DNA of 33,003 bases from Pseudomonadota bacterium (lineage in GTDB: Bacteria; Pseudomonadota; Gammaproteobacteria; Burkholderiales; Burkholderiaceae_C): positions 1 through 33,003 of the forward strand of contig JAFEEF010000069.1 in the NCBI GenBank assembly GCA_018241265.1, in the 5' to 3' direction. The position numbers were made by a program, and so were the translations under genes. This document shows, one piece after another, positions 16,556 to 23,017 of the stretch (the stretch's first letter is position 1; every line of letters begins with the position of its first letter). A model generated the notes under the pieces. That model did no database searches and was not told the DNA's origin. It saw nothing but the letters and a program-made list of their open reading frames with translations.

Positions 16556-17890
16556 TCACACTTCGGAAGCCGGATGCCGAAGTGTGGCCTGCGCGCCCGG
16601 GGCTGCGGTCGCCTGCAGCATCGCCGCCATCACCACGACGAGGCCGCGCCCTGTGACGACGTAGCGCGCGCGGTCCTCGGCCGACGCGACGCCGACGCGC
16701 GCGCCGTCGTGCAGCACGGCGCCTTCGTCGACGATCGCGCGGCGCACTATCGCATCGGCGCCGACCACCGCGCCGGGCAGCAGCACCGCATCCTCGATCA
16801 CGCTGCCGGGCCCGACGCGAACGCCGGGGTACAGCACCGATCGGCAAACCCGCGCGCCGCGCACCGCGCAGCCGGCCGCCAGCAGCGCATCGGCGATGCT
16901 GGCCTCGATGCCGCCGGGACCGCTTTCGACGCGTGCCGGCGCGAGCTGCTGCGGGGCGCCATGCACCGGCCACGCCGGATCGAACGGATCGAAGCCGGCG
17001 TCGCCCCGCAACAGGTCCATGTGCGCGTCCCAATAGGCGTCGAGCGTGCCGACGTCGCGCCAGTAGCGCCGCGTGCCGGCGCCGAAATCGTAGGCGCAGA
17101 CGCGCGCGCAGGCGATGGCGGCGGGCAGGATGTCGCGACCGAAGTCGTGGCGCGACGTCGGGTCGAGCGCGTCGCGCTCGAGCATGCGGCGCAGGAACGC
17201 CGCATCGAACACGTAGACGCCCATGCTGACGCACGCGGCGTCCGCGCGACCGGGCATCGGACGCGGGCAGGCGGGCTTCTCTTCGAACCCGATCGCCACT
17301 CCGTCGGCGTCGGTGCGCACCACGCCGAAGGCACAAGCATCGCGCAGCGGCACGTCGATGCACGCCACCGTCGCATGCGCACGCCGACGTACGTGCTCCG
17401 CGAGCATCGGGCCGTAGTCCATTCGGTAGACGTGGTCGCCGGCCAGAACGATGACGAGTTCGGCCCCCGACTCGCGCACCAGGTCGAGGTTCTGGAACAC
17501 CGCGTCGGCGGTGCCGCTGTACCAGCCCTCGTCGTGCTGCTGCTGGGCGGGGACGACGTCGACGCGCTCGTCCAGTCCGCGATCGAGAAAACTCCAGCCC
17601 TGGATCACATGGCGGATCAGGCGCTGCGCCTTGTACTGCGTCAGCACGCCGATGCGGCGGATGCCGGAGTTGACGCAGTTGCTGAGCGCGAAGTCGATGA
17701 TGCGCGAGTGACCGGCGAACGGCAGCGCCGGCTTCGCGCAACGCTCGCTCAACGGCGCGAGACGCGTGCCGCGGCCGCCGGCCAGGATCACCGCGTAGGT
17801 CGAGCGGACCAGCGCCTGGCGGGTCGGCAGCACGGCGGCCGTGGCGGCTTGCGCCGGTCGCCCGGTGATGGTTGCGGTCGCGGTGTTCAT
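16556..17890 (-). CDS. glgC: Glucose-1-phosphate adenylyltransferase (ADP-glucose pyrophosphorylase)
   Basis: A 444-residue GlgC, the committed step of glycogen synthesis: ATP plus glucose-1-phosphate gives ADP-glucose and pyrophosphate. The nucleotide-binding loop LAGGRGTRLAPLSERCAKPA is at 36-55. It is followed by RIIDFALSNCVNSGIRR, the GTADAVFQNL motif, LAGDHVYRMDY, the sugar-phosphate site GFEEKP, SMGVYVFD, and YWRDVGTLDAYWDAH. A left-handed beta-helix C-terminal domain with hexapeptide-like repeats (GARVCRSVLYPGVRVGPGSV) completes the protein. GAGG precedes the ATG at 17890. No other glg gene is in the window. A canonical FNR-type box lies 48 bases upstream, but its spacing and the lack of a -10 on this strand favour the opposite gene. 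Confidence 0.95.
   Translation of the reverse strand: MNTATATITGRPAQAATAAVLPTRQALVRSTYAVILAGGRGTRLAPLSERCAKPALPFAGHSRIIDFALSNCVNSGIRRIGVLTQYKAQRLIRHVIQGWSFLDRGLDERVDVVPAQQQHDEGWYSGTADAVFQNLDLVRESGAELVIVLAGDHVYRMDYGPMLAEHVRRRAHATVACIDVPLRDACAFGVVRTDADGVAIGFEEKPACPRPMPGRADAACVSMGVYVFDAAFLRRMLERDALDPTSRHDFGRDILPAAIACARVCAYDFGAGTRRYWRDVGTLDAYWDAHMDLLRGDAGFDPFDPAWPVHGAPQQLAPARVESGPGGIEASIADALLAAGCAVRGARVCRSVLYPGVRVGPGSVIEDAVLLPGAVVGADAIVRRAIVDEGAVLHDGARVGVASAEDRARYVVTGRGLVVVMAAMLQATAAPGAQATLRHPASEV
16557..16586. terminator. Perfect 10-bp inverted repeat at the convergent metallo-hydrolase/glgC junction
   Basis: CACACTTCGG and CCGAAGTGTG pair perfectly over 10 bp with a 10-base loop. The repeat overlaps the last codons and stop of glgC and lies 26 bases past the metallo-hydrolase stop. 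There is no T-run on either side. It may work as a bidirectional transcript end or 3' stabiliser. Confidence 0.5.
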
Positions 17891-17931
17891 CGCCGTGCCT
17901 CGCCCGCCGCTCGCGCGGACCTGTCGTTCCC

Positions 17932-17945
17932 TTGACGCCGATCAA
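17932..17945 (+). promoter_or_regulatory. Canonical FNR-type box between glgC and the Cys-rich gene
   Basis: TTGAC-GCCG-ATCAA, a full consensus apart from the usual C for T, centred at 17938.5. It lies about 78 bases before the ATG at 18016. No nAnnnT element stands at the exact class II distance; the A/T-richer CACATAG at 17973-17979 is the nearest candidate. For glgC the class II start would leave a leader of only 7 bases. Confidence 0.6.
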
Positions 17946-18015
17946 TCGGCCGGCGCGCGCACGGCCGACAACCACATAGGACGGATCTCTCCGGCCCGCA
18001 CATCGGAGCACCCTC

Positions 18016-18345
18016 ATGCACAGCCCCGGCCCCTGGTGGATCGCTCGCTTCGTCGAGCAACTCGCGCACGAGCAGCCCGCCATCGATCGTGAACTCGCCT
18101 GCCGCCTCGCCTACGTGGTCCACGCCGGCGACCCTTGCGCGGCCGATCCGTGCGCTGCCGCGCGGAACCTGCCGGCACTCGACGTCGAAACGGCGCGCCG
18201 CTGCGCATGCTGTGCCGTGATGCAGTCGCCGCCTTGCGACCTGCTGTCGGACCATCCGCATTGCCGATGCGGACCCGATGCGAGCACAGCTCGGGCAGAC
18301 CACGGCGCGGGCTCCGGCGTGTTGGCGGCGAGCGGGAGCCTCTAG
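18016..18345 (+). CDS. Small Cys-rich hypothetical protein (109 aa)
   Basis: A 109-residue cytosolic protein of no family that I recognise. The N-terminal half looks like a folded helical domain (WWIARFVEQLAHEQPAIDRELACRLAYVVHAGD). The second half is rich in cysteine, with DPCAADPCAA, ETARRCACCAV, SPPCDLL and HPHCRCG, giving nine Cys in about 70 residues. Metal or cluster binding, or a redox role, is possible but not shown. GGAG lies before the ATG at 18016, and a canonical FNR-type box lies upstream, which supports it as a real gene. Its stop codon overlaps the stop of the convergent phasin-like gene within CTAG. A long open frame on the other strand looks like a shadow. Confidence 0.55.
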   Translation: MHSPGPWWIARFVEQLAHEQPAIDRELACRLAYVVHAGDPCAADPCAAARNLPALDVETARRCACCAVMQSPPCDLLSDHPHCRCGPDASTARADHGAGSGVLAASGSL

Positions 18346-18545
18346 GCGAGCTGCTCCAGGCCGTTGTGCCATGCGGCCCATGCCGGCCATTGCAGTTCAC
18401 CCTGCAGCGCGCTGCGCCACCAAGCAGTCTGCAGCGCCCACAGCGACGAAAGCCACTCGACCTGCAAGGTCGCGAGTCGGGCGACCTGATCCTGATTCGC
18501 ACCGGCCTCGGTTTGCGCGCTCGCGCGTTCGATCGACTCGATCAT
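18342..18545 (-). CDS. Small phasin-like amphipathic protein (67 aa)
   Basis: A 67-residue protein with a strong AGGAG ribosome binding site before the ATG at 18545. After a polar start (IESIERASAQTEAGANQDQ), it forms one long Trp-rich amphipathic stretch: VARLATLQVEWLSSLWALQT, then AWWRSALQGELQWPAWAAWH. This resembles short phasin-like or polyhydroxyalkanoate-granule proteins that coat storage granules, but the match is by character rather than by a firm motif. Next to glgC a link to carbon storage would make sense; that is an inference. It ends tail to tail with the Cys-rich gene. Confidence 0.65.
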   Translation of the reverse strand: MIESIERASAQTEAGANQDQVARLATLQVEWLSSLWALQTAWWRSALQGELQWPAWAAWHNGLEQLA

Positions 18546-18622
18546 GGAACTCTCCTGTAGCCTCATGAAAAGACTCTAGGTCACGGTGCGGCGCACGTCC
18601 AGACGATCGCGCCGGGGTTACA

Positions 18623-18636
18623 TTGATCCCGCACAA
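18623..18636 (-). promoter_or_regulatory. Weak FNR-type box before the phasin-like gene
   Basis: TTGAT-CCCG-CACAA, one base off the local TTGAY-N4-CGCAA form. It lies 85 bases upstream of the ATG at 18545. No good -10 sits at class II spacing; TAGAGT at 18573-18578 would put the box near -63. Confidence 0.3.
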
Positions 18637-18682
18637 GACATCGTGCACGCCGATCGGCCGTCGACGGCGCGCGTGTTCGGCA

Positions 18683-20050
18683 TCAACGGCCGGACGGCAA
18701 TGCCAGATAACCGTAGCTGCCTCTGCGCCAGACGAGGCACGCGACCGGCCTGCCGTCGCGCGGCTGGACCGCTGCATCGAAGTCGGCCAGGGTCCGCACC
18801 GGGCGGTCGCCGACGGCGACGATGACATCGTCGGGCATGAGGCCGGCACGTTGCGAGACGCTCCCGACGGTGCGCACCACCAGGCCGGCGTCCAACGCGC
18901 CGCCGCTGCGCCGGTCCCGCGCGAGTTCGGCCAGCACGAGACCGAAGCGGTCGGCACGACCACGGCTCGTTGCAGCCGGCTCGGCCGGAACCGTACCCGC
19001 ATCGGTGCGCAGCGCGACGAGCTGCAGCGCCCCGCGGCGAAAGACCTCGAGCGTCAACGAGCTGCCCGGCGGCAGCGCGGAAATCTGCGCCTGCAGGTCA
19101 CCGAGGTCGGCGTCGGCACGGTCGCCGATGCCGACGACGATGTCGCCGTTGCGCAGCCCGGCACGCGCGGCTGCGCCGGCCTCGGGCACGTCGTTGACCA
19201 ACGCGCCGTTGCCCTGCCAGCCGAAGGCGCGCGCCAGCTCCGGCGAGAGCGGCTGAACCGACAGTCCGATGCGGCTGCGCGCGGGCGCCGCCGCACCGGT
19301 GCGCCACGGCGCCGCCACGCGCAGCGCGACGTCGATCGGGATCGCGAAGCCGACGCCGGCATAGGCGCCGGTGCGCGTGTAGATCGTCGAGTTCATGCCG
19401 ACCACCTGGCCGCGCAGGTTGAACAGCGGGCTGCCCGAACTGCCCGGATGGATAGGCACCTCGGTCTGGATCAGCGGCAGCGTGCCGTTGCCCGGAAGGT
19501 AGCGCGGCCAGGCGCTGACGATGCCGGCGGTCGTGCTGCGCTCGAGCCCGAACGGCGCGCCGACGGCGGTGACCCATTCGCCCACCGCGACGCGGCCGCC
19601 TTCGGCGATGTCGGCGGCCGGCAGGTCGTCGGCATCGACCGCGAGCAGTGCGACGTCGGTCGCCGCATCGCGCCCGGCCACGCGGGCGGTGTACATGCGG
19701 CCGTCGGCGAGGCGGACCTCGGCTTCGGTCACGTCGGCGACGACGTGCGCATTGGTCAGGATGTAGCCGTTGCGCGCGACGACGAAGCCCGATGCGACGG
19801 CGTACAGCGGCCGCCGCTGCGGCGCGCCGCTGTCGCCCGCCGGTGCGGCCGGGCCGGCAGGAACTTCCGGGCCTTCGGGCAGCGCCGGACTCGCGACCGC
19901 GGTGCGGATCGTGACGACCACGGCCAGCTCGCGCTGCAAGCGGGCAGCCGCCTCGGCGCCTTGCGGCAGCCCGTTCTGCGCCGCCGCCAGCGCGGGCAGC
20001 AGCGCCAGCGCCGCGACAGCGATGCGCGATCGGAGCCGATCGATGACCAT
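18683..20050 (-). CDS. HtrA/DegP-like periplasmic serine protease with two PDZ domains
   Basis: A 455-residue S1C-family protease. The signal peptide spans residues 1-24 (ending ALAAA). The trypsin-like domain carries the catalytic triad His102 (ILTNAHVV), Asp132 (AATDVALL) and Ser205. The serine loop reads HPGSSGSPLFN instead of the usual NPGNSGGPLVN. A Pro/Ala/Gly-rich insert (about 55-78) lies before the SGFVV strand. PDZ1 is about 250-345 and PDZ2 about 365-450 (AGLMPDDVIVAVGDRPV). Such proteases degrade or refold damaged envelope proteins under stress. No ribosome binding site precedes the only in-frame ATG at 20050. A predicted FNR-dependent start falls on that same base, which hints at a leaderless message. 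Confidence 0.92.
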   Translation of the reverse strand: MVIDRLRSRIAVAALALLPALAAAQNGLPQGAEAAARLQRELAVVVTIRTAVASPALPEGPEVPAGPAAPAGDSGAPQRRPLYAVASGFVVARNGYILTNAHVVADVTEAEVRLADGRMYTARVAGRDAATDVALLAVDADDLPAADIAEGGRVAVGEWVTAVGAPFGLERSTTAGIVSAWPRYLPGNGTLPLIQTEVPIHPGSSGSPLFNLRGQVVGMNSTIYTRTGAYAGVGFAIPIDVALRVAAPWRTGAAAPARSRIGLSVQPLSPELARAFGWQGNGALVNDVPEAGAAARAGLRNGDIVVGIGDRADADLGDLQAQISALPPGSSLTLEVFRRGALQLVALRTDAGTVPAEPAATSRGRADRFGLVLAELARDRRSGGALDAGLVVRTVGSVSQRAGLMPDDVIVAVGDRPVRTLADFDAAVQPRDGRPVACLVWRRGSYGYLALPSGR

Positions 20051-20056
20051 GCGGCC

Positions 20057-20097
20057 ATTGGAGCGCGCCGGCCGCCGGCCGCCTTGCGCCAGATCAA
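20057..20097 (-). promoter_or_regulatory. FNR-type box and -10 element before the HtrA-like gene
   Basis: On the minus strand this reads TTGAT-CTGG-CGCAA (plus coordinates 20084-20097), centred at 20090.5. TCCAAT (20062-20057), four of six matches to TATAAT, follows. The predicted start coincides with the A of the ATG at 20050. Confidence 0.5.
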
Positions 20098-20127
20098 CGA
20101 AGGCCGCGGGCCGTCGTCTCGCCGCGC

Positions 20128-20169
20128 TTGATGCAGCGCAAGCGGCCTTCCGGCGATCCTCGCGACACT
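20128..20169 (+). promoter_or_regulatory. FNR-type box and -10 element before the universal stress protein gene
   Basis: TTGAT-GCAG-CGCAA at 20128-20141, centred at 20134.5, with GACACT at 20164-20169 at exact class II spacing. The predicted start is near 20176 with a 37-base leader. The centre is 44 bp from the box serving the divergent protease, about four helical turns. Confidence 0.65.
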
Positions 20170-20212
20170 CGTCGCATCGCAGTCACGCGGTCATGCCGCA
20201 GGAGCAAGCTCC

Positions 20213-20668
20213 ATGTACAGCAAGATCCTCGTGCCGGTCGACGGCAGTCCGACCTCGCAGCGGGGCCTGGACGAAGCCGTCGCGCTGGCGCGCCTGACGG
20301 GTGCGAGCCTGCACCTGATCCACGTCGTCGACGAGCAGTCGTTCGCGGTCGCCGCGAGCGAGGGCGCGACCTTCACCGGCGACCTCATCGAACTGCTGCG
20401 CGAAGGCGGACGCAGCATCCTCACCGCGGCCTGCGAGCGCGTCCGCGCGCAAGGCCTGACGGTCGACGGGGAGCTGCGCGACAGCCTGGCAGGACGCGTC
20501 TGCGACCAGGTGATCGAAGCCGTCCGGCAGACCCACGCCGATCTCATCGTGCTCGGCACGCATGGCCGTCGCGGCGTGCGCCGCATGGTGCTCGGCAGCG
20601 ACGCCGAAAGCATCGTGCGACTCGCGCCGGTGCCGGTGCTTCTGGTGCGGGCGCCCGAGAGTGCCTGA
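20213..20668 (+). CDS. Universal stress protein (UspA family)
   Basis: A 151-residue single Usp domain. It opens with KILVPVDGSPTSQRGLDEA and ends with the ATP-binding motif GTHGRRGVRRMVLGSDAESIVR, the G-x2-G-x9-G-S/x pattern of the ATP-binding subgroup, then VPVLLVR. Such proteins help survival in energy, oxygen and nutrient stress and are classic FNR/ANR targets in proteobacteria. The ribosome binding site AGGAG lies just before the ATG, and its GGAG can pair with CTCC directly next to the start (20201-20212), a small hairpin that could tune translation. The gene has an FNR-type box at the class II position and is followed by two stem-loops. Confidence 0.95.
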   Translation: MYSKILVPVDGSPTSQRGLDEAVALARLTGASLHLIHVVDEQSFAVAASEGATFTGDLIELLREGGRSILTAACERVRAQGLTVDGELRDSLAGRVCDQVIEAVRQTHADLIVLGTHGRRGVRRMVLGSDAESIVRLAPVPVLLVRAPESA

Positions 20669-20669
20669 C

Positions 20670-20708
20670 GCGCGGGGCCCGGCCCGCGCATCGCGTGCGC
20701 GGCGCGAT
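20670..20708. terminator. Two consecutive stem-loops between convergent usp and hemN
   Basis: Directly after the usp stop: GCGCGGG / CCCGCGC, a 7-bp stem with a 6-base loop (20670-20689). This is followed at once by ATCGCG / CGCGAT, a 6-bp stem with a 7-base loop (20690-20708). There is no T-run. The position between two convergent genes suggests a bidirectional end. Confidence 0.5.
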
Positions 20709-20725
20709 CGGTCAGCGCAACGCCA

Positions 20726-22168
20726 TCAGATGACGCGCGAATAGCGCTCGCGCCGCGCGTCGTGCTGCAGATAGCGATCGAACACCGCGGCGATCGCGCG
20801 CACCAGGTACCAGCCGGTCGGCGTGACCTGGATCGCATCGGCTTCGACCTCGACGAGGCCGGCGTCGGCGAGCGGCGCGAGCCGCGCGATCTCGTCTTCG
20901 AAGTAGCGCCGCACGTCGACCAGGTAGGCCAACCCGAACGACTCGAAGTCGACGCGACCCTGGCACATCAGCGCCATGATGACGGCGCGCCGCATGATGT
21001 CGTCGCGCTCCAGCGCGATGCCGCGCACCACCGGAAGCTGACCCTGGCGCAGCGCGTCGTAGTACTCGGGCAAGGTCTTGGCGTTCTGGCTGTAGGTCGC
21101 GCCGATGCGCCCGATCGCCGAGACGCCGAGGCCGATCAGATCGCAATCGGGCTGCGTGCTGTAGCCCTGGAAGTTGCGGTGCAGCCGGCCCTGGCGCTTG
21201 GCGACGGCGAGGCTGTCGTCGGCCAGCGCGAAGTGGTCCATGCCGATGTAGTCGTAGCCGCGCGCCAGCAGCCCGTCGATCGCGTTGCCCAGCATCGCGA
21301 CGCGCTGCGCCGCGCTCGGCAAGGCGAGCGGATCGATGCGCCGCTGCGGCTTGAAGCGCTGCGGCAGATGCGCATAGGCATACAGCGCGATGCGATCGGG
21401 CCGCAGCTCGCCGATCTGCGCGATGGTGCGCGCGAAGCTCGCGGGCGTCTGCCGCGGCAGGCCGTAGATCAGGTCGGCATTGATCGATGCATAGCCGAGC
21501 GCGCGTGCCGCCGTCATCAGCTCGCGCACCTGCTCGAACGGCTGGAGGCGATGCACCGCCTCCTGCACGCTGCGATCGAAGTCCTGCACGCCGAAGCTGA
21601 GCCGATTGCAGCCCAGGCCGCGCAGCGCCGCGAGGCGCTCCGGCGTGACGGTGCGCGGATCGACCTCGATCGACACCTCGGCGTCGTCGAGCACGCGGAA
21701 CGTTCCGCGCAGCGACGCCATCACATGGCCGATCTCGGCATCGGACAGGAAGGTCGGCGAGCCGCCGCCGAAATGGAGCTGCGACACCGGCAGGCGGCCG
21801 CCGTTCGCGTCGCCCCCGAGCGCTGCCTGCACCAGCGCGATTTCCCGGTCGAGCGCGGCCAGGTACTCGGCGGCGCGTTCGTGATGCCGCGTGATCACCT
21901 TGTTGCAGGCGCAGTAGTAGCAGACCGACTCGCAGAACGGGATGTGCACGTAGACCGACAGCGGCGCATGGCCGTGACCGGCGATACCGAGGCCGCGTTG
22001 CTGCAGCGCCTGCAACGCCTGGCCCGGACCGAAGGCCTCGTGGAAGCGGTCGGCGGTCGGATACGACGTATAGCGCGGCCCGGGCGTATCGAACTGGCGC
22101 AGCAGCGCAGGCGACAACGGCAGGCGGGCCGGCAGCAGAGGAGCAAGCATCGCGGACATGGACGGCAT
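20726..22168 (-). CDS. hemN: Oxygen-independent coproporphyrinogen III dehydrogenase
   Basis: A HemN of about 480 residues, which makes protoporphyrinogen IX for haem without oxygen by radical SAM chemistry. The cluster motif is HIPFCESVCYYCACNKV (C-x3-C-x2-C plus the extra Cys of HemN). GGGSPTF, the substrate-handling GPRYTSYPTADRF at the N-terminus, VDPRTVTPERL, RLSFGVQDFD, GLGVSAIGRIG and a C-terminal LMCQGRVDFE block all match true HemN rather than HemW. The start is uncertain: in-frame ATGs at 22201, 22168, 22159 and 22150 all lack a good ribosome binding site. The one at 22201 overlaps an FNR-type box, so a downstream one is more likely. It is divergent from the fnr gene. Confidence 0.95.
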   Translation of the reverse strand: MPSMSAMLAPLLPARLPLSPALLRQFDTPGPRYTSYPTADRFHEAFGPGQALQALQQRGLGIAGHGHAPLSVYVHIPFCESVCYYCACNKVITRHHERAAEYLAALDREIALVQAALGGDANGGRLPVSQLHFGGGSPTFLSDAEIGHVMASLRGTFRVLDDAEVSIEVDPRTVTPERLAALRGLGCNRLSFGVQDFDRSVQEAVHRLQPFEQVRELMTAARALGYASINADLIYGLPRQTPASFARTIAQIGELRPDRIALYAYAHLPQRFKPQRRIDPLALPSAAQRVAMLGNAIDGLLARGYDYIGMDHFALADDSLAVAKRQGRLHRNFQGYSTQPDCDLIGLGVSAIGRIGATYSQNAKTLPEYYDALRQGQLPVVRGIALERDDIMRRAVIMALMCQGRVDFESFGLAYLVDVRRYFEDEIARLAPLADAGLVEVEADAIQVTPTGWYLVRAIAAVFDRYLQHDARRERYSRVI

Positions 22169-22236
22169 GCTGCCGAGCGTGCCGCGGTCCTGCGTTGACA
22201 TCGCGCAAGAAGCGTGCGCTTGCCGGCGCGAACAAT
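22167..22236. promoter_or_regulatory. Shared FNR-type box between divergent hemN and fnr
   Basis: TTGAC-ATCG-CGCAA at 22195-22208, centred at 22201.5. On the plus strand AACAAT at 22231-22236 (four of six) stands at class II spacing. It predicts a start near 22243 and a 25-base leader to the fnr ATG at 22268, which implies autoregulation. On the minus strand CAGCAT (22172-22167) stands at the same distance and predicts a hemN start near 22160, beside the in-frame ATG at 22159. Confidence 0.6.
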
Positions 22237-22267
22237 CGTCTCCAGTGATTTGCTTCAACGCCGCCGC

Positions 22268-22996
22268 ATGGTCGCCACCGCCCAAACGCCCGCCCGCCGC
22301 GCCAAGGTCGCCTGCTCGAGTTGCAACCTGCGCGAGCTCTGCCTGCCGGTCGCGCCGTCGGCCGAGGCGTTCGCGCGGCTCGATGCGCTCGTCGAGCTGC
22401 GCCGCTCCGTCAAGCGCGGCAGCACGCTGTTTCGCAGCGGCGATGCGTTCGAAGCGATCTATGCCGTACGTTCGGGCTTCTTCAAGACGCGGGTGACGTC
22501 GCCCGACGGCCGCGAGCAGGTCACCGGCTTCCAGATGGCGGGCGAACTGCTCGGGCTCGACGGCATCAGCAACGACGCGCACGCCTGCGATGCGGTCGCG
22601 ATCGAGGACGCGCAGGTCTGCGTGATTCCGTTCGACCGGCTGGAGCGCTGCTCGCGCGAGATCAGCGAGCTGCAACGCCAGTTCCACCGCATCATGAGCC
22701 GCGAGATCGTGCGTGACCATGGCGTGATGCTGCTGCTCGGCAGCATGCGTGCCGAGCAACGGCTGGCGGCGTTCCTGCTGAACCTGACCAAGCGGCTGCG
22801 GGCTCGCGGCTTCTCCGGGTCGTCGCTGGTATTGCGCATGACGCGCCAGGAGATCGGCAGCTACCTCGGCCTCAAGCTCGAGACGATCAGCCGCACGTTC
22901 TCGAAGTTCCAGTCCGACGGCGTGCTCGAGGTCCATCAGCGCCAGATCCGCGTGCTCGACGCGGAGGCGTTGCGTGCGCTGATCAACGACTGCTGA
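22268..22996 (+). CDS. fnr: FNR-type oxygen-sensing transcription regulator
   Basis: A 242-residue CRP/FNR regulator with the full oxygen sensor: N-terminal C16-x2-C19-x5-C25 (CSSCNLRELC) and the fourth ligand C118 (DAQVCVIP). In E. coli FNR the same four cysteines hold the [4Fe-4S] cluster that drives dimerisation without oxygen. The cyclic-nucleotide-like beta-roll covers about 35-125, a dimer helix 130-160, and the helix-turn-helix is RMTRQEIGSYLGLKLETISR. Recognition residues E205, S208 and R209 are those that read TTGAT half sites. Start at 22268: this places the sensor cysteines 15 residues in, and an upstream ATG at 22214 would lie before the predicted transcript start. It probably controls the boxes listed across this region. 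Confidence 0.95.
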   Translation: MVATAQTPARRAKVACSSCNLRELCLPVAPSAEAFARLDALVELRRSVKRGSTLFRSGDAFEAIYAVRSGFFKTRVTSPDGREQVTGFQMAGELLGLDGISNDAHACDAVAIEDAQVCVIPFDRLERCSREISELQRQFHRIMSREIVRDHGVMLLLGSMRAEQRLAAFLLNLTKRLRARGFSGSSLVLRMTRQEIGSYLGLKLETISRTFSKFQSDGVLEVHQRQIRVLDAEALRALINDC

Positions 22997-23017
22997 GGAC
23001 GCCGCGCGATGTCGACT

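Noticed and set aside
17891-17945. glgC as a target of the FNR box at 17932
   Set aside because: Class II spacing would leave a 7-base leader that removes the ribosome binding site, and the minus strand has no -10-like hexamer there.
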